Source of the DNA: Zoogloeaceae bacterium | GTDB taxonomy: Bacteria > Pseudomonadota > Gammaproteobacteria > Burkholderiales > Rhodocyclaceae | Reading direction: 5' to 3' | NCBI GenBank assembly: GCA_031259605.1 | Contig: JAIRLE010000208.1 | Location: 1-11,888 of the forward strand | DNA: 11,888 nucleotides | Shown here: piece after piece, positions 1 through 5,797 of the stretch | Position numbering within the stretch: the stretch's first letter is position 1 | Layout of the letters: every line of letters starts with the position of its first letter | The notes under the pieces: generated by a model | The model's input: the letters and a program-made list of their open reading frames with translations, nothing else | Database searches by the model: none | What the model was told of the DNA's origin: nothing | Position numbers and translations under genes: made by a program

Positions 1-8
1 AAACACAC

Positions 9-30
9 GCCCGGTCGAAAAGCGCCGGGC
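9..30. other. Short GC-rich inverted repeat at the left edge
   Basis: GCCCGG (9-14) and CCGGGC (25-30) can form a 6-bp stem around a 10-nt loop. No T run follows on the + strand, so it is a poor intrinsic terminator. It could be the trailing hairpin of a gene that ends left of the window, or chance in GC-rich DNA. No gene is visible between 1 and 137. Confidence 0.3.
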
Positions 31-60
31 AATCGACGCGGATTCGCCGTCACTTCCGTT

Positions 61-126
61 ACGCAACGCAACAAAAACATGCGGTTTCCGTAAATTTCCC
101 CACGATTTGTTTTTGTTGCATTGCGT
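61..126. repeat. 19-nt imperfect inverted repeat upstream of the purU-sox promoter
   Basis: The left arm (61-79, ACGCAACGCAACAAAAACA) and right arm (108-126) are reverse complements at 18 of 19 positions, with a 28-nt spacer. The right arm ends 11 nt before the -35 box of the purU promoter. The outer part of each arm carries two near-tandem copies of an ACGCA unit. Position and symmetry suit a regulator-binding region for the one-carbon operon, for example two inverted sites for a dimeric activator. A terminator hairpin of an upstream gene is the alternative. The regulator is not identifiable from the sequence. Confidence 0.55.
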
Positions 127-137
127 CTTTCGAGTGG

Positions 138-166
138 TTGACAATATCGGGCGTAAGTTGCATAAT
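138..166 (+). promoter_or_regulatory. Sigma-70 promoter of the purU-soxBDA operon
   Basis: A perfect -35 hexamer TTGACA (138-143) is followed, after 17 nt, by CATAAT (161-166), a five-of-six match to the -10 consensus. Transcription would begin near 173. That leaves a leader of about 35 nt before the ATG at 208 and argues against the upstream in-frame ATG at 175 as the start of purU. It is the strongest promoter match I find in the window. Confidence 0.75.
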
Positions 167-207
167 AAGAACCAATGTTTCGTTGTATGAATTTCACGGA
201 GATTTTC

Positions 208-1068
208 ATGTCTTCTTCCCGGCGTTACACCCTCACGCTTTCCTGTCCCGATCAGGTGGGCGTCGTTGCCGCGGTCAGCGGCTTCATTGCCGAACATCGC
301 GGCTGGATTGTCGAGGCCAACCACCATGCCGACGCGGCGGCGCGGCAGTTTTTCATGCGGCAGGAAATTCTCGCGGACTCGCTGCCTTTCGATCCGGAAA
401 CCTTCAAAAGCCGCTTCGCGCCCATTGCCGAACGCTTCCAGATGCAATGGCAGGTAAGCGACAGCGCGCGCAAAAAGCGCGTTGTCATCCTGGTGTCGAA
501 GCAGGAGCATTGTCTCTACGATCTGCTGTCGCGCTGGCGGTCGAAAGACCTGGACATCGAGATTCCCTGCGTCATCTCCAATCACGAGACCTTCCGGGGA
601 CTTTCCGAATGGCACGGCATTCCCTTTCACCATGTGCCGGTGACGCCGGAAACGAAGGATGCCGCCTATGCCGAAGTGGCGCGGCTGTTCGACGCGGCAA
701 AAGGCGACGCGATGGTGCTGGCGCGTTACATGCAAGTGCTTTCGCCGGAACTGTGCGCCCGCTATCCGGGACGCATCGTCAACATCCATCACAGCTTCCT
801 GCCCAGCTTCGTCGGCGCGAGACCCTATCATCAGGCGTTCGAGCGCGGCGTGAAACTGATTGGCGCAACCTGCCATTACGTGACCACCGAACTGGATCAG
901 GGGCCAATCATCGAACAGGACGTGATTCGCGTCGATCACTCCGATCAGCCCGAAGACCTGGTGCGGTACGGCAAGGACATCGAAAAGGCGGTGCTGGCGC
1001 GCGGCCTGCGCTATCACCTCGAAGACCGGGTGCTGACGCACGGCAACAAGACGGTGGTCTTTCGCTAA
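208..1068 (+). CDS. purU: Formyltetrahydrofolate deformylase PurU
   Basis: This gene encodes a 286-residue cytosolic enzyme that hydrolyses 10-formyl-THF to formate and THF. An N-terminal ACT domain (about residues 6-85, beginning with the YTLTLSCPDQVGVVAAVSGF segment) precedes a formyltransferase domain (about 90-280). The formyltransferase active-site pattern is present: NIHHS at 192-196 gives the Asn and His, and LDQGP at 229-233 gives the catalytic Asp. The length is normal for the family. I chose ATG 208 over ATG 175 because GGAG at 198-201 sits 6 nt upstream, the ACT domain starts just after it, and 175 lies at the predicted transcription start. It is first in an operon with sarcosine oxidase genes (21-nt gap to soxB). 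This fits a role in recycling folate loaded with C1 units from sarcosine. It could alternatively supply formate or glycine metabolism more generally. Confidence 0.95.
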   Translation: MSSSRRYTLTLSCPDQVGVVAAVSGFIAEHRGWIVEANHHADAAARQFFMRQEILADSLPFDPETFKSRFAPIAERFQMQWQVSDSARKKRVVILVSKQEHCLYDLLSRWRSKDLDIEIPCVISNHETFRGLSEWHGIPFHHVPVTPETKDAAYAEVARLFDAAKGDAMVLARYMQVLSPELCARYPGRIVNIHHSFLPSFVGARPYHQAFERGVKLIGATCHYVTTELDQGPIIEQDVIRVDHSDQPEDLVRYGKDIEKAVLARGLRYHLEDRVLTHGNKTVVFR

Positions 1069-1089
1069 TTTCCCCACGAGGAGCCTATC

Positions 1090-2331
1090 ATGCCCTGGCG
1101 ACTGTTGCGTTTCGCGTTTTCCCAAAAGCATCCCGAACCCCGGATGTTTGCCCGCCACGAAAAACTGAAACCCGCCTACGACGTGGTCATCATCGGCGGC
1201 GGCGGGCATGGCTTGGCGGCGGCCTATTACCTGGCGCGCGAACATGGCGTCACGAATGTCTGCGTACTGGAAAAAGGTTACATCGGCGGCGGCAACACCG
1301 GGCGCAACACCACCATCATTCGCTCCAATTACCTGACGCCGGAAGGCGTGCAGTTCTACGACGCCTCGGTCAAATTGTGGCAGGATCTGTCGGCGGATTT
1401 CGACCTGAACCTGTTTTACGCCAATCGCGGTCACTTCACGCTGGCGCATACCGACGCCTCGCTCAGAACCATGCGCTGGCGGGCGGAGGTGAACAAGCAT
1501 TACGGCGTCGATTCCGAACTGGTTGGGCCAGAGGCGGTAAAAAAGGCCGCGCCGATGATCGACATCGATTGTGGCGGCCATGCCCCCATCCTCGGCGCGC
1601 TCTACCACGCGCCGGGTTCGGTGGCGCGGCATGACGCCGTGGCATGGGGTTACGGGCGCGGCGCGGATCGGCGCGGCGTGGAAATCCACCAGAAAACCGA
1701 AGTACTGGGCATCGATACGGCGGGCGGCAAGGTGAAAGGCGTACACACGTCCAAAGGCCATGTCGCCGCGCCGAAGGTGCTGTGCGCCGTGGCCGGATTT
1801 ACGCCGCGCATCCTGAAAATGCTGGAGATTCCCTCGCCCATCTACATCCATCCCTTGCAGGCGATGGTTTCCGAACCGGTCAAGCCCTTTCTCGATCCGA
1901 TCCTGGTTTCCGGCAGCCTGCACGTCTATATCAGCCAGTCGGCGCGTGGCGAGCTGGTCATGGGCGCGTCCCTCGATCCTTACGAAGCGCATTCCACGCG
2001 CTCCTCGCTGGAATTCGTCGAAGGCCTGACGGCGGAAATGCTCAACATGTTCCCCTTTCTTTCCAACGTGCGCGTGATGCGCCAGTGGGCGGGCATGGCG
2101 GACATGACGCCGGACTTCGCGCCCATCATGGGCAAGACGCCGCTGGAAGGCTTCTATCTCGATTCCGGCTGGGGCACCTGGGGCTTCAAGGCGACGCCGG
2201 TTGCCGGCAAGACGATGGCGCACACCCTCATTCACGATACGCCGCATCCCCTGATTACCGGCTTTGCGCTGGATCGCTTCAGGAACTACGCGCTCACCGG
2301 CGAAAAGGGCGCGGCCTCGGTCGGCCATTAA
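1090..2331 (+). CDS. soxB: Sarcosine oxidase beta subunit (SoxB)
   Basis: This 413-residue DAO-family flavoprotein is the catalytic subunit of heterotetrameric sarcosine oxidase, which oxidises sarcosine with O2 to glycine and H2O2 and yields methylene-THF when folate is available. The FAD dinucleotide-binding motif is at residues 31-51 (DVVIIGGGGHG), with the acidic residue ending the second strand at Glu61. The ARHDAVAWGY segment (179-188) contains His181, which by family alignment is the probable covalent FMN attachment site. The C-terminal part carries GWGTWGFKATPVAG, typical of the family end. GAGGAG at 1078-1083, 6 nt before ATG 1090, supports this start; an alternative Met at residue 19 lacks such a site. 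soxD follows after 15 nt. The family assignment is firm. The exact N-methyl substrate cannot be told from sequence, since related enzymes act on other N-methyl amino acids. Confidence 0.93.
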   Translation: MPWRLLRFAFSQKHPEPRMFARHEKLKPAYDVVIIGGGGHGLAAAYYLAREHGVTNVCVLEKGYIGGGNTGRNTTIIRSNYLTPEGVQFYDASVKLWQDLSADFDLNLFYANRGHFTLAHTDASLRTMRWRAEVNKHYGVDSELVGPEAVKKAAPMIDIDCGGHAPILGALYHAPGSVARHDAVAWGYGRGADRRGVEIHQKTEVLGIDTAGGKVKGVHTSKGHVAAPKVLCAVAGFTPRILKMLEIPSPIYIHPLQAMVSEPVKPFLDPILVSGSLHVYISQSARGELVMGASLDPYEAHSTRSSLEFVEGLTAEMLNMFPFLSNVRVMRQWAGMADMTPDFAPIMGKTPLEGFYLDSGWGTWGFKATPVAGKTMAHTLIHDTPHPLITGFALDRFRNYALTGEKGAASVGH

Positions 2332-2346
2332 GGAAAGGAACAGACG

Positions 2347-2604
2347 ATGAAACTCATGACCTGTCCGATCAACGGCACGCGCCCGATTGCCGAATTCAGT
2401 TATGGCGGCGCGCTGCGCGTCATGCCCGACCCCGATACGGCGAGCGACGCCGAATGGAGCGACTACGTGTTCAACCGCGACAACGCGCCGGGGATAAAGC
2501 GCGAGTGGTGGCGGCACATTCCCAGCAACACCTGGTTCATTGCCGAACGCGACACGCAAAAGGATGTCGTGTTGCGCACCTGGCTTCATGAGGAGGACGA
2601 CTGA
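2347..2604 (+). CDS. soxD: Sarcosine oxidase delta subunit (SoxD), zinc site degenerate
   Basis: This small 85-residue subunit sits between soxB and soxA, the usual operon position, and shows the family pattern: a Cys-Pro start, RPIAEF, YGG, then EWSDYVF and EWWRH. In the structurally known enzymes the delta subunit binds Zn through three Cys and one His. Here Cys6 and His57 are present, but the CxxC partner is Asn9 and the Cys expected a few residues after the His is replaced (PSNTW, 59-63), so the site probably does not bind zinc in the canonical way. I recall a branch of SoxD proteins with the same CPxNG...EWW pattern, so this is likely subfamily divergence rather than decay. AGGAAAGGAA at 2331-2340 provides the ribosome binding site. 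The last codons contain the ribosome binding site of soxA. Confidence 0.9.
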   Translation: MKLMTCPINGTRPIAEFSYGGALRVMPDPDTASDAEWSDYVFNRDNAPGIKREWWRHIPSNTWFIAERDTQKDVVLRTWLHEEDD

Positions 2605-2605
2605 C

Positions 2606-5518
2606 ATGCGTCTGCCGAGCGTCGAGCGCGAATGGCTGGATCGCGCGCAAAAAATCGAATTCAGCTTCGAGGGCCGGCGTTACGAAGGCTACGCGGGCGA
2701 CAGCGTCAGCAGCGCCCTGTGGGCAAACGGGGTGCGGGTGCTGGGACGCAGCTTCAAGTATCACCGTCCGCGCGGTCTCTTGTCACTGGCCAATCACGAC
2801 GTGAACGCCCTGTTCCAGCATGGCGGCGAACCCAATATCCGGGGCGACGCGCGGCTTCTGGAAGCGGGGATGCAACTCACCGCGGTCAACACCTTCGGCG
2901 GCGGCGTGGATTACGACAATGGCCGCTTCCTCGGCCTCATCTCCCGCTTCCTGCCGGTGGGTTTTTATTACAAGGCTTTTCACACCAAGGCGCTGTTTCC
3001 CCTGTGGGAAAAGGTGTTTCGCCTGACTACCGGCCTGGGCAAGGTGGATTTCGCCACGCCGAGAAAGCGCACCGCCAAGGCGTATGACTTCTGCGACGTG
3101 CTGGTCGTCGGCGGCGGGCCTTCCGGTCTGGCGGCAGCCCGCGCGGCGGCCAAGACCGGCGCGAGCGTGGCGATTGTCGATGAAAACGCCCGCCTGGGCG
3201 GCAGCGGCGTCTACCAGTTGGGCGCGGACGCCGGGCGCGCCGCCGTCCTTGACGCGCTGCTCCAAGAGGTCGAAGCGGCGGCCAACATCCGCGTCATCAC
3301 CAACCATTATGCCGCCGGATATTACAAGGATCACTGGCTGCCGCTGGTCGCGCACACGGCGGACGCGCCCATGCGGAAGATGCGCGCAAAAAGCGTGATC
3401 GTCGCCAGCGGTGCGTTTGAACAGCCCGCCGTATTTCGCGCAAATGACCTGCCGGGCGTGATGCTGGCTTCCGCCGCGCAACGGCTCTTTTATCGCTACG
3501 GCATTCGTCCGCTGGAAAATCCGCTGGTGCTCACCGCCAATGCCGACGGCTACCGCGTCGCGCTGGACATGGCGAAAAGCGGCGCGCGCGTGGCCGCCTT
3601 GGTGGATTTGCGCGCGACGCACACCGCTTCCGACCTGGAGCGGCAGGTGCGCGCGCAAAACATTCCCATCCATGCCGCTGCCATCGTGACGGAAGCGGTG
3701 CCGGGTCCTGGCGGAAAATCGGTGGTCGCCGCCCGCATTGGCGCGTTTGCCGACGGCAGGGCAACCTTCGAGGCAATGCAGGAAATTCCCTGCGACGGCA
3801 TTTTGATGAGCGTCGGCTGGGCGGGCGCGGCGAATCTGCTCTATCAGGCGGAAACAAAAATGCGCTATGACGACGCTTTGGCGCAGTTCGTGCCGGAAAG
3901 CCTGCCGGAAGGCGTGTTCGCCTGCGGCAAGGTCAACGGCGTGCATACGCTTGCCGCGAAAATCATGGATGGCGAACGCGCGGGCAACGCGGCGGCGGCG
4001 CATGTCGGCCTCGATGCGGGAAACAAAAGGATTGAAGTTCCCGCCGAAGCCGAACCGCCTTCGCATTCCTGGCCCATCGTGGAACATCCGCGGGGCAAGA
4101 ATTTCGTCGATTTCGATGAGGACGTGCAATTCAAGGATATTGCCAACGCCATTCAGGAAGGCTTTGACAATATCGAGTTGCTGAAACGCTATTCCACCTC
4201 CGGCATGGGGCCGAGTCAGGGCAAGCATTCCAACATGAACGTGCTGCGGATACTGGCGCGGCTCACTGGACAAACGCCCGGCGCGGTCGGCACGACCACG
4301 GCGCGTCCCATGTATCATCCGGTTGCCATGTCCGCGCTCGCGGGACGCGGGTTTTCCCCCGAACGGCGCACGCCGCTGCACGGTCGGCATGTCGCGCTGG
4401 GGGCGGCGTGGTTGATCGCTGGCGCATGGCGGCGTCCCGCGTATTACCAGCAAGACGGCAAAACGGCGCGGGAATGTATCCATGCGGAAGCGGCAGCCGT
4501 GAGAAACGGCGTCGGCCTCATCGACGTGGGCACGCTGGGCAAGCTGGAAATCCGCGGCAAGGACGCCGCGGAATTTCTCGAACGGGTGTATGTGTCGCGT
4601 TACGCCAATCTCAAGGTCGGCATGAGCCGTTACGCGGTGATGTGCGACGAGGCGGGCGTCATCGTCGATGACGGCGTGGCGGCGCGGCTGGCCGAGGATC
4701 ATTTTTATTTCACCACGACGACCTCCGGCGCGGCGGGCGTCTATGCCGAGCTTTCCCGCTGGAATGTCCTGTGGAAGCTGGACGTCACCCTCATCAACCA
4801 CACAGGCGCTTACACGGCGGTGAATCTTGCCGGGCCGGAATCCCGCGCCGTGCTTGCCCGGCTCACCGACATGGATTTGTCGGGCGCGGCCTTCCCCTAT
4901 CTCGCCGTGCGCGTGGGCGAAGTCGCGGGCATTCCCGCGCGGCTGATGCGCGTCGGCTTTGTCGGCGAGTGGGGTTATGAAATCCACGTCCCCGCCGCTT
5001 ACGGCGGCGCGCTCTGGGACGCGCTCATGACGGCGGGCGCGACGGAGGGGATTCGTCCCTTTGGCGTGGAAGCGCAACGCCTGTTGCGCCTGGAAAAGGG
5101 ACACATCATCATCGGCCAGGACAGCGACGGCCTGACCACGCCGCTGGAACTGAACCTGGGCTGGGCGGTGAAAATGGACAAACCCTTTTTCGTCGGCCAG
5201 AGAAGCCTTGCCATTCTGGAGAAAAAACCCGCCAGACAACGACTGGCCGGTCTTGTTTTTCCGACGCTGCAAGACGATGCGGACAGGCGGCCGCAGGAAT
5301 GCAACCTGGTCATCGAAAATGGCGAAATCGCCGGAAGGATCACCTCCATCGCATACTCGCCCACCCTGCGACGCCACATCGCGCTGGCCTTCGTCCCGCC
5401 CGCGCGGATAGAGCCGGGCGAGCGGGTTGGCGTCCGCCTCACCAACGGCGACATGCTGGCGGCGGAAGTCGTCCCTGCTCCCTTCTACGACCCGGAGAAT
5501 CTGAGGCAGAAATCGTAG
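2606..5518 (+). CDS. soxA: Sarcosine oxidase alpha subunit (SoxA)
   Basis: This 970-residue large subunit has the full architecture. A ferredoxin-like N-terminal domain (about 14-100) has KYHRPRG at 51-57 but lacks iron-sulfur cysteines, as is normal for SoxA. An NAD-binding Rossmann domain follows (GGGPSG at 169-174, second-strand acids VDE at 191-193), with a second nucleotide-fold section to about residue 480. A C-terminal GcvT-like aminomethyltransferase domain (about 620-960) contains GEWGYEIHVP and the LRLEKGHIIIGQD segment, and would handle THF and methylene transfer. The start is ATG 2606, one nt after the soxD stop, with AGGAGG at 2591-2596 inside soxD, so translation is probably coupled. 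An in-frame upstream extension to 2540 only overlaps soxD. The length is in the usual range and no frameshift is seen. No soxG follows, which is unexpected. Confidence 0.95.
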   Translation: MRLPSVEREWLDRAQKIEFSFEGRRYEGYAGDSVSSALWANGVRVLGRSFKYHRPRGLLSLANHDVNALFQHGGEPNIRGDARLLEAGMQLTAVNTFGGGVDYDNGRFLGLISRFLPVGFYYKAFHTKALFPLWEKVFRLTTGLGKVDFATPRKRTAKAYDFCDVLVVGGGPSGLAAARAAAKTGASVAIVDENARLGGSGVYQLGADAGRAAVLDALLQEVEAAANIRVITNHYAAGYYKDHWLPLVAHTADAPMRKMRAKSVIVASGAFEQPAVFRANDLPGVMLASAAQRLFYRYGIRPLENPLVLTANADGYRVALDMAKSGARVAALVDLRATHTASDLERQVRAQNIPIHAAAIVTEAVPGPGGKSVVAARIGAFADGRATFEAMQEIPCDGILMSVGWAGAANLLYQAETKMRYDDALAQFVPESLPEGVFACGKVNGVHTLAAKIMDGERAGNAAAAHVGLDAGNKRIEVPAEAEPPSHSWPIVEHPRGKNFVDFDEDVQFKDIANAIQEGFDNIELLKRYSTSGMGPSQGKHSNMNVLRILARLTGQTPGAVGTTTARPMYHPVAMSALAGRGFSPERRTPLHGRHVALGAAWLIAGAWRRPAYYQQDGKTARECIHAEAAAVRNGVGLIDVGTLGKLEIRGKDAAEFLERVYVSRYANLKVGMSRYAVMCDEAGVIVDDGVAARLAEDHFYFTTTTSGAAGVYAELSRWNVLWKLDVTLINHTGAYTAVNLAGPESRAVLARLTDMDLSGAAFPYLAVRVGEVAGIPARLMRVGFVGEWGYEIHVPAAYGGALWDALMTAGATEGIRPFGVEAQRLLRLEKGHIIIGQDSDGLTTPLELNLGWAVKMDKPFFVGQRSLAILEKKPARQRLAGLVFPTLQDDADRRPQECNLVIENGEIAGRITSIAYSPTLRRHIALAFVPPARIEPGERVGVRLTNGDMLAAEVVPAPFYDPENLRQKS

Positions 5519-5523
5519 ATTGG

Positions 5524-5558
5524 AACCGCGCCGCGCAGTCCGGCGTCCGGCGCGGGTT
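5524..5558 (+). other. GC-rich hairpin directly after soxA
   Basis: AACCGCGCCG (5524-5533) pairs with CGGCGCGGGTT (5548-5558) over 10 bp with one bulged G and a 14-nt loop, beginning 5 nt after the soxA stop. No T run follows, so it is not a standard intrinsic terminator. It may stabilise the 3' end of the sox transcript or be a REP-like element. The rest of 5519-5609 is GC-rich with repeated CGCGC units and contains no credible ORF in any frame that I read, including no soxG remnant. Confidence 0.4.
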
Positions 5559-5609
5559 CTCGCGCTTCGCTGCCGGATTGCGCGCCGCGCGTCTGTTCCC
5601 ACGCGCGAC

Positions 5610-5625
5610 ATGAAAAAATTTTCAT
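5610..5625. repeat. AT-rich 7-bp inverted repeat at the left border of the structured RNA
   Basis: ATGAAAA (5610-5616) and TTTTCAT (5619-5625) are perfect reverse complements separated by 2 nt. The element is AT-rich in very GC-rich surroundings and abuts the structured RNA candidate that begins near 5626. In HEARO/omega RNAs the guide is the flanking sequence immediately 5' of the scaffold, so this stretch occupies the guide-equivalent position if the RNA assignment is right. Confidence 0.45.
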
Positions 5626-5784
5626 CGTAAAACCAACTCCGGTTTGAAACCTCGCCCGTAAGAAAGGCGCGAAGGTTGAGACCCCGGCCGCGGCCGGGGT
5701 TTCGGCCGTAGCCATTGGGGAGGGGAGAGAAACCCCTTACCAATGGAGTTGGACCGACAGCCCTGAAGGGCTGTCGCTAATTTT
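5626..5784 (+). ncRNA. Multi-branched structured RNA candidate, HEARO / IscB omega-RNA-like, without a nuclease ORF
   Basis: Several nested helices are visible on the + strand. (1) A closing stem CCAACTCC (5633-5640) pairs with GGAGTTGG (5745-5752), 8 bp perfect. (2) AACCT-CGCC (5648-5656) pairs with GGCG-CGA-AGGTT (5666-5677), 9 bp with a 3-nt bulge and A-rich loop CGTAAGAAA. (3) A GAG-flanked arm of the perfect 20-bp palindrome 5681-5700 folds into a long GC hairpin, extended by 5678-5680 with 5701-5703. (4) CCATTGG (5712-5718) pairs with CCAATGG (5740-5746), stacked on GGGG (5722-5725) with CCCC (5733-5736), loop AGAGAAA; its last two bases compete with the closing stem. (5) A terminal hairpin 5755-5776 is followed by TTTT. 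Purine-rich loops on the + strand suggest that strand is the RNA. The layout, the CCGTAG joint and the GGGGAGAGAAACCCC arm resemble, from memory, the HEARO family (omega RNA of IscB-type HNH nucleases). No HNH ORF adjoins, so this would be a stand-alone or solo element. Structure confidence is high; family name is moderate. Confidence 0.6.
5755..5784 (+). terminator. Terminal hairpin with T run, possible intrinsic terminator
   Basis: CGACAGCCCT (5755-5764) and AGGGCTGTCG (5767-5776) form a 10-bp stem with a minimal GA spacer (in practice a TGAA tetraloop closed by CCC/GGG). It is followed by CTAATTTT to 5784. On the + strand this could end the purU-soxBDA transcript. The T run is short and offset by 4 nt, so efficiency is uncertain. 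The same hairpin is also the 3'-most helix of the structured RNA candidate. It lacks a T run on the - strand and so is not an obvious hemL terminator. Confidence 0.5.
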
Positions 5785-5797
5785 GCTGAACAGGTTC

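Noticed and set aside
173..207. Glycine or folate-responsive riboswitch in the leader of purU.
   Set aside because: The predicted leader is only about 35 nt, too short for an aptamer, and lacks the conserved glycine riboswitch blocks.
138..1634. A 498-codon + strand frame spanning purU and the start of soxB.
   Set aside because: It begins at the -35 box of the promoter, runs out of frame through two genuine genes and is arginine-rich without domains.
5520..5630. Possible remnant of soxG downstream of soxA.
   Set aside because: Two + strand frames translated by eye give only short arginine- and proline-rich peptides with stops near 5630-5648 and nothing resembling the gamma subunit.
5681..5700. 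Perfect 20-bp palindrome as a stand-alone operator site.
   Set aside because: It fits better as one arm of the surrounding multi-helix RNA, since flanking bases extend the stem and neighbouring helices nest around it. An operator cannot be excluded, but there is no promoter next to it.
2783..5743. A 986-codon open frame on the - strand covering all of soxA.
   Set aside because: It is antisense to a gene with clear domain motifs in every part. The translation is Arg/Gly/Ala/His-rich with no recognisable domain, as expected for an antisense frame in GC-rich coding DNA.
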